From: Photorhabdus noenieputensis
GTDB lineage: Bacteria; Pseudomonadota; Gammaproteobacteria; Enterobacterales; Enterobacteriaceae
Assembly (NCBI RefSeq): GCF_018448935.1
Contig: NZ_RCWC01000004.1
Span: 124,001-188,000, forward strand
Reading direction: 5' to 3'
DNA length: 64,000 nt
Shown: positions 17,831 to 27,949 of the stretch, piece by piece
Layout: every line of letters begins with the position of its first letter
How positions within the stretch are numbered: the first letter of the stretch is position 1
Position numbers and translations under genes: made by a program
The notes under the pieces: generated by a model
Told to the model about the DNA's origin: nothing
Database searches by the model: none
The model's input: only the letters and a program-made list of their open reading frames with translations

Positions 17831-19098
17831 AAAACCGGACTCCTGTTGAGTTTGATAATAAATTGCTGCTCGCCTTTGGTAATAACAATCGCATCTTGGC
17901 GGATGGCCTCAATTCTTAAACCATTTTCTGTGGTTGCTCCGACGGGGTAACGCAGGTTGTTTTTGAGTACCACATAGGGTACACGCCCGAGGGAAACTGC
18001 CCTGACGTCGAAATTGAGTTCATCATTGCGGGTGAGCCGCTTATTGTTCAGTAATACCAATGCCGGCCGGTTGCCGAACTCTTGCTTAAATACTTGCTGT
18101 AAGCGGTAGAAGTTGTGAGTTTGGTGATCGTCCAGTTGACCTGTGAACTCAATACGATCGTTTTTATCCTTGTAAGTCAGGGTGTCGGGTAAATCATGTT
18201 TAGCCAATAACATATCCAGTCGCTTGAGATGGCTACCCGTGAATTTCGTCTTGTTTTCTATGCCCAGTAAGCCTGGAACATCACGTTTGAGTAGTGATTC
18301 AATATCGTTCCATTGCTGGCTGGTATCGGTGACTTCTCCCATAAGGCGGACCCAACCGGCTTGTTTACCATTGCTGCTCTGAACTTGGGTATAGCTAAGT
18401 TTTTGTAAAATGAAATCCACCCCCTGACGTAACTCTTCCATAGTGCGTAATTCCAGCCGATAACTGAGAGAGTGAGCATCAAGATACTGTTGCAGCGCCA
18501 GCCGTTGTTGATTGAGGTTCACATAACCTTTGAGCAACAGCGGCCCGTGATCGGGCATCATTTGTATACTCACTTGGCGATAGGCTGAATCGTCATTGAG
18601 AAAACGGCGTAGTTCTTGCTCGGCGATGCTATTGGACATGTTGCTCCTTTGCCATCCTTCATGTCCAAGCAGAGCGAGAAGACCAAGTGCCAGCACCAGA
18701 CAAAGGATCAACATTCCACCAGCTACCCAGTTACGATTTTGGCGGGCAGGGCGCTGATGTGGCGTGACCGTCGGTTCAGCGAGTTGGCTTGGGAATGCGT
18801 GTTGTTGGTCACAAAAAGCCCACAATAACGGACCTGCCTCCTGACGGGCTAGTGCTTGCAATGTGGCACCCGATGATAGCGGTTCGCCATTCTGACTTGG
18901 TGCGATTTCACCGGCCCATTCCAACAGGCGAATTGAGTCTGGTTCGACTTCTAAGATCAGGTGCACAGGGGCAACATCTTCATCCACCAGAACGATATCT
19001 GCCTGTAGGGGGTCTGAGCCGATGGCTAAACGCCCCTCAGCTAAATTGACCTCAATACTTTTATTCAGTCCGCGGTAAAAGCGAATTTTCCAACTCAT
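17827..19098 (-). CDS. sctD: T3SS inner-membrane ring protein YscD/SctD
   Basis: A 423-residue bitopic membrane protein that links the cytoplasmic platform to the outer ring. An N-terminal forkhead-associated-like domain (about 1-110) precedes one transmembrane helix ([20 protein letters not shown], about 125-145). A periplasmic part with ring-building/BON-like repeats ([17 protein letters not shown], then VRLMGEVTD) follows. It overlaps yscC by four bases and yscE by four. Length and layout are those of YscD/PscD. Confidence 0.95.
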   Translation of the reverse strand: MSWKIRFYRGLNKSIEVNLAEGRLAIGSDPLQADIVLVDEDVAPVHLILEVEPDSIRLLEWAGEIAPSQNGEPLSSGATLQALARQEAGPLLWAFCDQQHAFPSQLAEPTVTPHQRPARQNRNWVAGGMLILCLVLALGLLALLGHEGWQRSNMSNSIAEQELRRFLNDDSAYRQVSIQMMPDHGPLLLKGYVNLNQQRLALQQYLDAHSLSYRLELRTMEELRQGVDFILQKLSYTQVQSSNGKQAGWVRLMGEVTDTSQQWNDIESLLKRDVPGLLGIENKTKFTGSHLKRLDMLLAKHDLPDTLTYKDKNDRIEFTGQLDDHQTHNFYRLQQVFKQEFGNRPALVLLNNKRLTRNDELNFDVRAVSLGRVPYVVLKNNLRYPVGATTENGLRIEAIRQDAIVITKGEQQFIIKLNRSPVL

Positions 19099-20939
19099 CT
19101 GTTCGCCTTATTTTGCACACGAACACACCAGGTTTCTTTCAATGAACATTGTTGTTCAATGACTCGCCATCCGTAAGTATTACCCATTCGGCATGAGTCT
19201 AAAAATGAACTTTTACCTGCTTGCCGTAGCGTTTCTTGTACTTGACGGGCCGAGGATAATGGCTGGCATTGTGCACTTCCCAGAGCTTTACTCAACGATA
19301 AGCTATGATTAGAGATATCTTGTGTTGCCAGTAATCTAGGGCGTAGATCTTGCCCATTACCAAGAGCCAGATAATGGGCTATCCCACTATCAATCAGACG
19401 TGGTTCAATAATGAATAGCCGTACTGAGCGTCGAACTTGCTCACTGGTATTGCGAAACAAGACACCCAAATAGGGGATGTCGCCTAAAAATGGCACCTTA
19501 CGTGTTATTTGACTCATTTCGTCGCGGTAGATGCCGCCGATTAGCAGACTTTGCCCATGTCCAACTCTGGCAACGGTATCGACAACAGTTCGGCTGATAG
19601 TCGGGATACCATCCCGGCCTGAACTATTAGGCTTCTGGTTACCATCCTCAATATGCAGATCTAAACTGATTTCAGGAGAATCTCCTACTTGGATGACTCT
19701 GGGGATCATGCGTAGCATAGTGCCATAGGTAAGGCTTTTAAGTTCGGCAACCCGTTCACCACTCACTTTCACGTAGTAGGTTTCATTGTTGTCAATGACT
19801 GCTTGCGTGTTCTCCTGCGTTAAAAGCGTTGGGCGAGAAATCACCTGAGCGCTTCCTTTACTCTCTAGTAAGGTTATTTTGGCGAGCAGATAATCCAGCC
19901 CACGGCGATCAACCAGGCTACCTAATGCGGCTGAACCGATGCTTTCACCTTTTTCCTTGCCCTCCTTTTTTTCCCCGGCGGAGGTTGTGATATCAATAAT
20001 ATGACGAGGCCCAGTGTTGATGCCAACTTGCCAGTCAACTCCCAGTTCTGAAAGGTTGTTTGCGTCGATGTCGACGATGGACAGGGCAACTTCAATCCGG
20101 GCAGAAGGTTTGTCCAGTATGTTGATCAAGTGTGCATACATGGGCATCCTTTCCGGGTTATCCCGTACAATGATGGCATTTAGCGAAGGTTCCGCCTGTA
20201 CAACAGCACGGCTTGAGTAGTTTCCTCCCGTAGAAGAAGATGATGTTTCACCAGTAACAGTGGTCACATTGGTATCACTGAGTAGACGGGAGAGAATGGT
20301 GGCTATGCCAGGTGCTTCAATACTGGTGTCACGATATTGGATCTTGCGATCGACCACCGAGGCGTATTTGAGTGGGAAAATTTCCACTGTCAAGGCACCG
20401 GTTTTTTCGCTACGTAGCAATGACTGCTGTTCCAGTGCGGATGCGGTTTGATCAACCAACTCAAGATAACGGGGAGGGCCTGATACGTAAACCAATTGGT
20501 TACTAGGATCAGGACGCCAGCCAAAGCGTGGTTCCCAAATGCCAGAACGTTTCAGGGCCTGTTGTAGCTCCGTTGCGTTGGTTTGTTCAAGCTTAAGCAG
20601 GCGCGATTGTATTTCACTGTTTTTGAATACATACAGCACACTCCCATCGTAATACCAGATCAGATTATAGAGAGAGGATAAATGTTGCAGGAATTGCTGA
20701 GGAGTGTCCTGTTCAAAATAACCGTTAACCTGATCGGTCACCTTATCACTGACAACCACCGATGCTTCATAGTTAGCACCGAAATTAACCAGTACATCCC
20801 GCAGGTTTTCTCCTTTTGCCAGATAGTGATAAGGCGCAGGAAACCAATCCAGATCTTGGCTATAAGCTGAGGGGATCATCACACCGCTGATACTCAACGA
20901 CAACAGTAGGGAACGGCATAGCCGTTGGAACTGTTTCAT
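19095..20939 (-). CDS. sctC: T3SS outer-membrane secretin YscC/SctC
   Basis: The outer-membrane secretin, about 614 residues. A signal peptide at the start ends near SAYSQ. Next come the N0/N1 domains ([21 protein letters not shown] onward) and an N3 domain with a serine/glycine loop ([16 protein letters not shown]). The C-terminal secretin barrel contains the conserved [15 protein letters not shown]. Similarity to Yersinia YscC is obvious throughout. I choose the ATG at 20939 because it overlaps the yscB stop codon (ATGA); in-frame ATGs at 20948 and 20963 are alternatives. The pilotin ExsB that should help its insertion lies 22 kb away at 42834. Confidence 0.96.
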   Translation of the reverse strand: MKQFQRLCRSLLLSLSISGVMIPSAYSQDLDWFPAPYHYLAKGENLRDVLVNFGANYEASVVVSDKVTDQVNGYFEQDTPQQFLQHLSSLYNLIWYYDGSVLYVFKNSEIQSRLLKLEQTNATELQQALKRSGIWEPRFGWRPDPSNQLVYVSGPPRYLELVDQTASALEQQSLLRSEKTGALTVEIFPLKYASVVDRKIQYRDTSIEAPGIATILSRLLSDTNVTTVTGETSSSSTGGNYSSRAVVQAEPSLNAIIVRDNPERMPMYAHLINILDKPSARIEVALSIVDIDANNLSELGVDWQVGINTGPRHIIDITTSAGEKKEGKEKGESIGSAALGSLVDRRGLDYLLAKITLLESKGSAQVISRPTLLTQENTQAVIDNNETYYVKVSGERVAELKSLTYGTMLRMIPRVIQVGDSPEISLDLHIEDGNQKPNSSGRDGIPTISRTVVDTVARVGHGQSLLIGGIYRDEMSQITRKVPFLGDIPYLGVLFRNTSEQVRRSVRLFIIEPRLIDSGIAHYLALGNGQDLRPRLLATQDISNHSLSLSKALGSAQCQPLSSARQVQETLRQAGKSSFLDSCRMGNTYGWRVIEQQCSLKETWCVRVQNKANR

Positions 20940-21358
20940 GGTTGCCATATTACCTGTTTCCATTGAGGGGAGGATTGGGTTTCTGACAATAAAGCCATAA
21001 CTTGTTCCAATAGATCGACGTGCATAGTTAGCATCTGTTCCAGTATTTGAGCATCCAAACTATCAAGGCCAAGACGTGCCTCTAGAATAAGGTTCTCTGA
21101 TTCATCCAAGGTCAGTGCGTGGGGAGCATGGCGTCCCCAACGTGTAACTTGTTGTAATAGTGTTTTCAGTAACTCTGCGCCTGACGGATCTTTTGGGTTA
21201 TGGTGCCAGCTTAGCGGGCTGGATAACACAAGTTCAGTTCCCTGTTGGCGAAGAAACAAGTTGTAATTATCAATGTGCAAATGGTAATGCCCTTGTCTAT
21301 CGGAAACGAAAGGCTTCTGGCCCAGGCGACTGGCCAAATGATTGAGTAGAGTTTGCAT
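20936..21358 (-). CDS. T3SS chaperone YscB/PscB
   Basis: A 140-residue class I-type chaperone. In Yersinia, YscB with SycN escorts the gatekeeper YopN. Chaperone-like features are the N-terminal helix ([16 protein letters not shown]), strands ([23 protein letters not shown]) and the C-terminal helix with [11 protein letters not shown]. The start at 21358 has AGAGGAAAC upstream and gives the usual length; the frame upstream lies inside exsD. Its position between exsD and yscC is the same as in Pseudomonas. Confidence 0.88.
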   Translation of the reverse strand: MQTLLNHLASRLGQKPFVSDRQGHYHLHIDNYNLFLRQQGTELVLSSPLSWHHNPKDPSGAELLKTLLQQVTRWGRHAPHALTLDESENLILEARLGLDSLDAQILEQMLTMHVDLLEQVMALLSETQSSPQWKQVIWQP

Positions 21359-21372
21359 GTTTCCTCTAATAA

Positions 21373-22209
21373 TTAGGTCGTCGTCGATTGCCAATAAAAA
21401 CTGTCTTGTGGCAGACACAGAGCACGGGCACAAAGCCATTTTTGTAAGTGAATGGCCGATTCGCTGTCATGCTCTAAAGCGGTTAACCACGTCCAACAGG
21501 ATGACAATGCTTCGGGAACCGGTGTAAAAGCGGTTAGGTCGCCGCCAGCTTGGAGTGCTTCCAGCCCGGTAAACCAGTTGGGCCATGCTTCGCGAGCTTG
21601 GGTTTCCGTTGTTAACAGCAGCTTTTCTAATAGTTGCTTGCGTTGGTTAAGCGCTGTTTGCAAAGATATAACCTCTTGATGTTGTTGTTCCCGGCATTGA
21701 GATGAGACGCTTTCAGCTTGCTGCCAAAAATGCGCTTTAGCACGCAGTTGCCGTTCTTGGATCTGTAACTGTTCAAATTCAGTGAACCAGAAATTTATCT
21801 CTGGCTCCAACAAACGGAGCCACCAATCAAATAATGGCTGTAATACCCAGTGCTGTAAAAGATGCTTGTCAGCCAGGTTTATGCGGTCACCCAATACCTT
21901 ATTCCAATCACATTCCGGTTCTGCCGCCGCTCTGATGAGCTGTTGTAGGTCATCACGCCGCAAAGCTTGTCCGCAATTTAACCGTCTACGAAACCAGACG
22001 GACTTCATCAAGCTTTCCAGCAGATGTCTGGGTAGCAAACGTTGTAATAAAATAAACTGTTGGCTATTAATAATGTCTCTATTCTGATACTGAATAGCCG
22101 ATGATTTTCCGAGTAACTGATCCCGGCGTGGAATTCCCGACTGCATGACAGAGATCTTGCGGCCGAGAAACATGCTGGTTCGAGTCTGATTATATTCTTG
22201 CTGGCTCAT
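21373..22209 (-). CDS. exsD: ExsD anti-activator of the T3SS
   Basis: A 278-residue homologue of Pseudomonas ExsD, which binds ExsA and blocks its activity until ExsC sequesters it. The match runs along the length: SMFLGRKISVM near the start, DIINSQQFILLQRLLPR, GDRINLADKHLLQHWVL, the coiled-coil part (about 145-200) and the C-terminal CLPQDSFYWQS. It lies just downstream of exsA on the same strand and before yscB. The upstream gap carries a weak ExsA-like site. Presence of ExsD with ExsC and ExsE indicates a secretion-coupled control of the Pseudomonas/Aeromonas/Vibrio type rather than the Yersinia LcrQ type. Confidence 0.95.
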   Translation of the reverse strand: MSQQEYNQTRTSMFLGRKISVMQSGIPRRDQLLGKSSAIQYQNRDIINSQQFILLQRLLPRHLLESLMKSVWFRRRLNCGQALRRDDLQQLIRAAAEPECDWNKVLGDRINLADKHLLQHWVLQPLFDWWLRLLEPEINFWFTEFEQLQIQERQLRAKAHFWQQAESVSSQCREQQHQEVISLQTALNQRKQLLEKLLLTTETQAREAWPNWFTGLEALQAGGDLTAFTPVPEALSSCWTWLTALEHDSESAIHLQKWLCARALCLPQDSFYWQSTTT

Positions 22210-22271
22210 GCTATGCTCATCTTGCTGCTAGTCACTCTTGTCGATTAAATTAGGAATGGCCTTATTTTATC

Positions 22272-22294
22272 TGTCAGGCCAATGGTTAACTTGT
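22272..22294 (-). promoter_or_regulatory. Possible weak ExsA site before exsD
   Basis: Read on the minus strand: ACAA, five bases, CCA, six bases, TGACA. The TGnnA part fits the ExsA box geometry seen at three other promoters, but the A-tract and the GnC element each have mismatches. A TTTAAT lies 22 bases downstream of TGACA. The position upstream of exsD agrees with Pseudomonas, where exsD is ExsA-driven. Confidence 0.3.
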
Positions 22295-22323
22295 AAAAAA
22301 CGTCAGATTATTTTAGCCCATCG

Positions 22324-23142
22324 TTACTCTTTGCCATACCTGGCTCGACTGGGTGTGCAATTAAAGCGTCTTCGATAGCTTTGAGTGAAGTAAGATTGGC
22401 TGGAGAATCCAGCTTCCATTGAAATATCGACAATACTCATCTCGCTGTTGAGTAGTAGTTGGTGTGCATAAAGAATGCGGCGTTCACTGATCCAGGCGCG
22501 GGGTGATATTCCGTATACCGAACGGAACAACTCCTTGAAGGTGGTTAATCCCATACCAAATTCTTTAGCAAATTCACTGAGTTTCCACTCCTTAAGGTAG
22601 TGGTTTTCCATAAAACTCTGCAAACGTTCCACTTGGCGGTTGCTCAATTGTCGTAATACTGACATGAGCAAAGTACCTTGTTCTCCAAATGCCGCCAACA
22701 GTAACAACTCTTCTGTTCTGAGTTGACCCAACGCTGCGGGGTAATCATGAGCCAGTAGATCGACCAGGCCATTTATACTTTGGGATAACAGAGGCGATGA
22801 GGTAAATGCAATTAATTCGGGTGTTGGCATATTGTGCCGCTCGACTTCACTGAGCAGAGTACCAAAACGTTGCAGAAAACCGTGGAGAAAAGTGGTACTC
22901 AGAGGCAACCAGAGTAACTTGCAGGTATCACTACGCGTTTTTGCCGCATAACTGCCACGACGAACAAAAAGCAGCTCGTTGTGAGAGATATCGTAGGTAT
23001 TGGTACTATCCTGCCATGTCATTTCACCTTCGAGCAGGATATATATCCCTTCTTGAGGATGTTCTATAACGTTAAAAGCAGGCATGCTACGCTGGAATAA
23101 TGAGATATCCATTCCCTTCCCTGATGTTGTGATGCCGTTCAT
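22324..23142 (-). CDS. exsA: ExsA-type AraC-family T3SS master activator
   Basis: A 272-residue AraC-family regulator of the ExsA/VirF(LcrF) type. The N-terminal 160 residues are the ExsD-binding and dimerisation domain. The C-terminal part has two helix-turn-helix motifs: one starting near WKLSEFAKEFGMGLTTFKEL, the other at MSIVDISMEAGFSSQSYFTQ, followed by the AraC signature RRRFNCTPSRAR. It is the first gene of the minus-strand block and is followed by exsD. In Pseudomonas exsA follows exsCEB directly; here those genes are about 20 kb away on the other side of the island. No ExsA box is evident upstream, so it may have a separate promoter. Confidence 0.94.
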   Translation of the reverse strand: MNGITTSGKGMDISLFQRSMPAFNVIEHPQEGIYILLEGEMTWQDSTNTYDISHNELLFVRRGSYAAKTRSDTCKLLWLPLSTTFLHGFLQRFGTLLSEVERHNMPTPELIAFTSSPLLSQSINGLVDLLAHDYPAALGQLRTEELLLLAAFGEQGTLLMSVLRQLSNRQVERLQSFMENHYLKEWKLSEFAKEFGMGLTTFKELFRSVYGISPRAWISERRILYAHQLLLNSEMSIVDISMEAGFSSQSYFTQSYRRRFNCTPSRARYGKE

Positions 23143-24069
23143 TCTATTGTCCTGGATCTGTTGGTGTATGTCTTAAAAATACAAATCACATTATTATTAT
23201 TAATAGATATTTTCTTTAGTTTCGCTGTCTGAAATAGACAGAAAGAATAATTTACGTATTTAACCTGATGGTTAACTATAGCACCTTTTAATTAAAATGA
23301 TTTTTGCTAGTGGGCCTATTTATGTTCCTTGGTTCAAATACTGTATTATTCTCACGGTTTATAAACAATTTCTAAACGAAGAGTGAAAAGTGATCATTTT
23401 TTTCACGATAACGATTGCTTATAAATTTTGCACCCTTGGTTATAAACTAAGCCTTTTGTCTTGACTGATATTGATAGTTATCTCCTTATTATTCAGGAAA
23501 TCTATTGATTATTCGTAATACGTTAGTAATTATAATGAATAATAGCTAGAGCAATATTAACGAATTAACAGGTATAGAAGTCAACGCAAAGTGAAATCTA
23601 AATGGCTATATGTAATATAAATCACTTAATAATAAATTCAATCTGGTTTCAGCTATTTGATCAATCGATAAAAACAGAGAATCAACTTCACTGAATTGGA
23701 TTATTTATCACAATATTGTTTAAGTAATGTTGGGTTATTAGCAGTAATTTTTATTTATATTAAATTTGTTGTGATTATGTAATTGAATCGTAATAGTTAA
23801 GAAACGAATCTGAATTATATTTCGTTTATATTGAGCATTGGCGAGATGCTTTAAATGCCAATGCTCAATTCATATATGCAGTTTGACTGTCAAAAAACGC
23901 TGTTTGAGGACAGACTTGTCAACGCAAAGCAGAAGCAGCATCAGAGCGGATCATCCAGAATGATTGCTCAGAACAGCCTCTGCCCGTTCAGATCACTTTG
24001 AAAACCACTGTATTAACTGGCTGTAAACGCTCCGCCAGCAGATAGATCTGGAAGATACAGAAGATTTGA
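23143..24069. other. AT-rich region upstream of exsA
   Basis: About 930 bases with no intact gene. The part next to exsA is AT-rich and presumably holds its promoter, but I could not identify it. From about 23880 the base composition rises and the sequence looks like decayed coding DNA leading to the fragment at 24042-24116. Confidence 0.5.
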
Positions 24070-24116
24070 TCACTGATTTACGTCAGGGGCTTGATCGATT
24101 GCATTCGTTGGCATAA
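24042..24116 (+). pseudogene. Possible remnant of the C-terminus of a Met/Cys-metabolism PLP enzyme
   Basis: The plus-strand frame reads IDLEDTEDLITDLRQGLD followed by RLHSLA and a stop. This resembles the C-terminal end of cystathionine beta-lyase and methionine gamma-lyase (E. coli MetC has LEDVDDLIADLDAGF). The frame is interrupted upstream, so only the tail is legible. It overlaps the 3' end of the LysR gene on the other strand. The evidence is short, so this is a tentative call. Confidence 0.45.
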
Positions 24117-25041
24117 CCGGCATTTCAGGATTGCATATCGTCATAATTTGCTCCCTCATCCATAAATGCCCTGGAGAGTTGCATAACGCAGGGCTGTAGT
24201 AGGCCTTTAGTATGTACTGCGGCGTGGGGAATGGGGGAGCAAAAACAATCAGATCTTTCATATCAAAGACGGAAGATATTCCCCTTCTGGGCAGGGTAAT
24301 AACCAGATCAGTGTGAGAGACAATGAATGGGGCGATCATCAGGCTGGGCAGCTCCACCATGATGCGGCGTCTGACTTGCTGACTTTCCAGATAGCAATCG
24401 ATAACACCTCGTGACTCAAGCCACGGGCGCACCACAACGTGCCCGGCGTTAAGATACATCTCTTGAGTGAGCGTTTCTTTGATATCAGGGTGCCCTCGAC
24501 GGGCGGCGACTACGTAATCGTCTGTAAAGCAGGTAATCGCTTCTATGCCCCGGCGAGGCATCTTTTGTTCCTCCTCAAACCCCAGTGCAAAATCCACTTT
24601 GCCGGATATAAGATCCTCGTCGGCATTAAAATCCCGTGAATAAATCAGCTTGATGGTGATGCCTGGGGACAGATGATTAACGCGTGATATCAGCGCTGGC
24701 AGGATGATGCCTGCGGTGTAATCTGTAGTAGCAAATGTAAATGTTTCCGTGCTTTTTTCTGGTTCAAAAACGTCTTGTTTGTGGAGGCAGGAAGAAAGAC
24801 TACCCAGAGCGCCTGAAATCCTTGCGGCAATACTTTCTGCTTTTGCAGTTGGCACCATTCGTCCCCTGGCACGAACAAACAGGGGGTCTTCAAGAGAAAC
24901 TCTAAGGCGATTCAGAGCATGGCTCAACGCCGAAGGGCTAAGGGCAACTTCACTGGCTGCGTCAGTTACGCTGCCGTGCCGGTACAAAGAATCGAAGACC
25001 AGCAGCAGATTAAGATCAAGCTTACGTAAAAGTGAGTGCAT
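24070..25041 (-). CDS. LysR-family transcriptional regulator
   Basis: A 323-residue LysR-type regulator. An N-terminal winged helix-turn-helix (LDLNLLLVFDSLYRHGSV, then SPSALSHALNRLR and DPLFVR) is followed by a substrate-binding domain (FTFATTDYTAGIILPALISR onward). The DPLFVR..GRMVPTAKAE pattern places it in the NodD/NahR/LeuO-like group. The start at 25041 matches the family; the frame is open further upstream, but that part has no similarity. The last 15 or so residues are read through the antisense of the PLP-enzyme remnant, so the C-terminus may have been acquired by chance. It is divergent from the GNAT gene and could control it; the target is unknown. Confidence 0.88.
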   Translation of the reverse strand: MHSLLRKLDLNLLLVFDSLYRHGSVTDAASEVALSPSALSHALNRLRVSLEDPLFVRARGRMVPTAKAESIAARISGALGSLSSCLHKQDVFEPEKSTETFTFATTDYTAGIILPALISRVNHLSPGITIKLIYSRDFNADEDLISGKVDFALGFEEEQKMPRRGIEAITCFTDDYVVAARRGHPDIKETLTQEMYLNAGHVVVRPWLESRGVIDCYLESQQVRRRIMVELPSLMIAPFIVSHTDLVITLPRRGISSVFDMKDLIVFAPPFPTPQYILKAYYSPALCNSPGHLWMREQIMTICNPEMPVMPTNAIDQAPDVNQ

Positions 25042-25197
25042 GGTTTTCAGTGTCTCCAGGAAAAAAGCGTAGCGTAAGTATCCAAGCATGAAATATTGAA
25101 TGCAGAGTATACATTTTAACATTGCAGAAAATGCAGCGTAAACATGCTATGAAAAAGGTACTATTCTGATTGAGATGATTTATGAAGAGGCAAAAGC

Positions 25198-25689
25198 ATG
25201 TTTAACCCAGTTTTCCGTCAGGCTACTCCCGCCGACGTTGATCGTTGCTATGAGATTGAAATTACTGCTTATGAAGGTGATGAAGCCGCTACACGAGAAA
25301 AAATTGCTACCCGCATTGACCTTTACCCGGAAGGCTTCTTGTGCATGGAAAATGACGGTGAGGTCATCGGCTTTATCAATGCAGGTTGTGCTTGGGAAGT
25401 TGTTATGTCTGACGAAGAGTTCAAACAACTCGTGGGACACGATGCGGCTGCGCCAAACGCAGTAATTATGTCTGTTGTGGTTCACCCTGACTTCCAGGGT
25501 AAAGGCTATTCATCCTTGTTGATGCGCGAATTCGTGTCACATATGAAGTCTATGAATAAAGAGACGATTCATCTAATGTGCAAGGATCGCCATGTCGATC
25601 TGTATTCTCACTTTGGCTATCAGTACATCAAGCCGTCCACATCCGATCATGGTGGGATGGCCTGGCATGAAATGATGATGACCCTTTGA
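25198..25689 (+). CDS. GNAT-family N-acetyltransferase
   Basis: A 163-residue GCN5-related acetyltransferase. The acetyl-CoA pyrophosphate loop is DFQGKGYSSLLMREF, preceded by the beta-4 strand IMSVVVHP. The central EGFLCMENDGEVIGFINAG is typical of the arylalkylamine (serotonin) N-acetyltransferase-like branch, whose bacterial members act on small amines. GAGGCAAAAGC precedes the ATG. It is divergent from the LysR gene with a 156-base gap. The substrate cannot be told. Confidence 0.88.
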   Translation: MFNPVFRQATPADVDRCYEIEITAYEGDEAATREKIATRIDLYPEGFLCMENDGEVIGFINAGCAWEVVMSDEEFKQLVGHDAAAPNAVIMSVVVHPDFQGKGYSSLLMREFVSHMKSMNKETIHLMCKDRHVDLYSHFGYQYIKPSTSDHGGMAWHEMMMTL

Positions 25690-25754
25690 TTTTTCCCAGA
25701 CAGGGGTTATATAGCCCCTGTAACTCTCTATTTTCGTTAATTTCAGGTCCGCAT

Positions 25755-26105
25755 TACCGCAACATCTGACTAGGCGAACTGGCCGTATTTATGCCCGTTT
25801 CTGGCGCACTTGCACTTTAAACTGGTTTTCCGTAATGCTGGGTTGCTTTCTGCGGCAGCCGTGATGAATGCCGTCATTCTCACATCAGTTGTGTCTGCGG
25901 GTAATTCCGGGCTGTATGCCCCGACGCGCATGCTATTTAATCTGGCACGTGAGGGGAAAGCGCCAGCCTTCTTTAATGCTCTTAATGCGTAACGGCGTTC
26001 CGCTGTTCGCTCTCCTGGCGACGGCGGTGGTTTCAGCGTTATGCTTTTTGTCCTCTATGTTTGATAACGCCTCCGTATATGTGGTTGCTTAACATGTTTG
26101 AGGAC
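25755..26105 (+). pseudogene. Decayed lysP-like amino-acid permease
   Basis: Pieces of an APC-family permease similar to LysP appear in order but in changing frames. LGELAVFMPVSGAL (from 25769) comes from the N-terminal part. FRNAGLLSAAAVMNAVILTS and AGNSGLYAPTRMLFNLA (about 25825-25990) come from the middle. GVPLFALLATAVVSALCFLSSMF then YMWLLNMFE end near 26100. Stop codons and at least three frameshifts interrupt it, an internal segment between the first two pieces is missing, and both ends are lost. It stops a few bases before the yscU stop codon, so it marks a rearrangement border of the T3SS island. Confidence 0.82.
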
Positions 26106-26108
26106 GGG

Positions 26109-27164
26109 TTACGGCTCAGGAGCACGATCTTGCCACTGTTCTAGCCAGCGTAAAACTTCTGCGGTAGCTTGGATAAGATCAGCAGGAATATATTGGTCGA
26201 TCAGGCCATCTTGATAAAGCGCTCGTGCCAGAGGAATGCGTTGTAACACCGGAATACCTTCCTCTTCGGCAATACGTCGAACTTGTAGGGCCTGAGCGTC
26301 GGTGAACTTGAGTGTGATAAGGGGTAACGGTGTCTCCCCTTTCTTATAGCGAATACCCACGGCAATGTGAGTTGGGTTGGCGACGATCACTGATGAGTTC
26401 TTGACGCTAGCACGCATATTGCTTGATTGTAATTCTTGGTGAAATTGGCGTCGTTTGCTTTTGATCTCTGGGCTGCCTTCACTCTCTTTATATTCCCGTT
26501 TGATCTCATCTTTGCTCATTCTAAGCTGTTTAATATGTTGGTAGTGTTCAAAGGCATAATCGGCGATAGAGATCACGATAAGCCCCATACCACATACCGT
26601 CATAAGTTGGGTTAACATTGTTCCGAGTACAGGGATAATGCATTGTTCCCCACACTCTGGTAGGTTCAGCAACGCTTGTAGATTGCCTGCCAGAGTCACC
26701 CAAACCAAGGTACAGAGTAGCCCCACTTTAAGTATCGATTTGATGAATTCCACCAAGCTCTTGATAGAAAAGATTCTTTTAGCACCTTCAACCGGGTTGA
26801 TCTTCTTAATATCAGGTTTAATGGCATGTCCACTAAGTAGAAAACCATATTGGGCGAAGTGTGAGACCAGCGATAGCAAAGCGGAAACGCTCAGAATTGG
26901 CAGACAGAGGTAGACCAGCTCCTGCATCAAGTTTTCAACTACATGGTTTAAGGCTTGAGGAAAGGGTTTTTCTAGTAGATTAGCCGGGATCAGCATCAGT
27001 TTACTCAGATGCTCCAGATAGTATTCAGACATGACCATCATCATGCCGATTAGCCCCAAGATTAAGGAGGTAGAAACGACTTCGTTACTTTTGGTTACCT
27101 GACCTTTCTTCCGGGCATCTCTGAGTTTTTTCGGGGTAGGTTTTTCCGTCTTTTCTCCACTCAT
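26109..27164 (-). CDS. sctU: T3SS export-switch protein YscU/SctU
   Basis: A 351-residue inner-membrane export protein with four transmembrane helices in the first 210 residues and a cytoplasmic autoprotease domain. The self-cleavage site NPTH is at residues 263-266 (VANPTHIAVGIRY). Cleavage there switches export from needle to translocon substrates. It overlaps yscT by four bases and is the last gene of the yscN-U operon. The family FlhB/YscU length and motifs are normal. Confidence 0.96.
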   Translation of the reverse strand: MSGEKTEKPTPKKLRDARKKGQVTKSNEVVSTSLILGLIGMMMVMSEYYLEHLSKLMLIPANLLEKPFPQALNHVVENLMQELVYLCLPILSVSALLSLVSHFAQYGFLLSGHAIKPDIKKINPVEGAKRIFSIKSLVEFIKSILKVGLLCTLVWVTLAGNLQALLNLPECGEQCIIPVLGTMLTQLMTVCGMGLIVISIADYAFEHYQHIKQLRMSKDEIKREYKESEGSPEIKSKRRQFHQELQSSNMRASVKNSSVIVANPTHIAVGIRYKKGETPLPLITLKFTDAQALQVRRIAEEEGIPVLQRIPLARALYQDGLIDQYIPADLIQATAEVLRWLEQWQDRAPEP

Positions 27165-27949
27165 GGTGCCTCCAGGATGGGGATTAACATGCGTACTGGG
27201 GAGAGAGTTAACAGCACTTTATCATAGGCGTGATGCATCAATAACTGGATATAGATAACCAGTAACAGGCTGGCAATTGCACTTTTGATTGGCATTGCTA
27301 ACACGAAGACATTGAGAGAAGGCGCGAAACGGCTAATCAGTGCTAGCCCGAACTCTGCCAGAAACATGGCAACTAACAAAGGGGCGGCCATTAGGGCGCA
27401 GAGTTGCAACAGATAACTAAACTGGCCGTAGAAAAAATGGAGCCATTGGTTGGTAATTTGGGGGAAGAATTGCGTTACCGGCCAACTGTTATAACTCTGA
27501 AATAGGGCACCAAGCAGACTAAGAAAAGCGCCGCCGGAGAAAAAAAGTGTGATCAGTGTTTGAGTCAATAACAGACCTGTAGGTGAGGTTTGACTTCCCA
27601 GAGACGGGTTGAGCACTGACGCCATTGTTGCTCCCCGTTGGTTATCTATAATAAAACCGGTGGCTTCCATTGCCCAAAATGGAATAGAAGCGATAAAGCC
27701 AATGAGCAAACCAAGCAGAACTTCTTTACCGAGTAACAGCGTCAACTCTAGGCTACCTAATGTAGGCAGTGGGTTACCGGCTACTGTTGGGTAAGCATAG
27801 AGGGCCAGTGAGCAAGCCACGCCGTTGCGGATTAGTCCACCGCCTAGCATTTGCTTGCTGAGTACAGGAAATATCACAAAGCAGCTCATGATACGTGGCA
27901 ATAACAGGGTATAAGCCAGCATTTGCTGCTGGAGCTCTGGTAAGGTCAT
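27161..27949 (-). CDS. sctT: T3SS export-gate protein YscT/SctT
   Basis: A 262-residue export-gate component (FliR family) with about six hydrophobic segments. Conserved blocks are EVLLGLLIGFIASIPFWAMEATGFIIDNQRG (in pieces) and TGLLLTQTLITLFFSGG. It is translationally coupled to its neighbours by four-base overlaps on both sides. With YscR and YscS it forms the helical core of the export gate. Confidence 0.95.
   Translation of the reverse strand: MTLPELQQQMLAYTLLLPRIMSCFVIFPVLSKQMLGGGLIRNGVACSLALYAYPTVAGNPLPTLGSLELTLLLGKEVLLGLLIGFIASIPFWAMEATGFIIDNQRGATMASVLNPSLGSQTSPTGLLLTQTLITLFFSGGAFLSLLGALFQSYNSWPVTQFFPQITNQWLHFFYGQFSYLLQLCALMAAPLLVAMFLAEFGLALISRFAPSLNVFVLAMPIKSAIASLLLVIYIQLLMHHAYDKVLLTLSPVRMLIPILEAP

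Noticed and set aside
20940-21439. Longer starts for yscB (21439) and yscC (20963)
   Set aside because: The yscB extension lies inside exsD and lacks similarity; for yscC the ATG overlapping the yscB stop is more likely, although the longer forms cannot be fully excluded.
25175-25485. Frames overlapping the GNAT gene on both strands
   Set aside because: They are shadows of the acetyltransferase frame, which has clear motifs and a ribosome-binding site.
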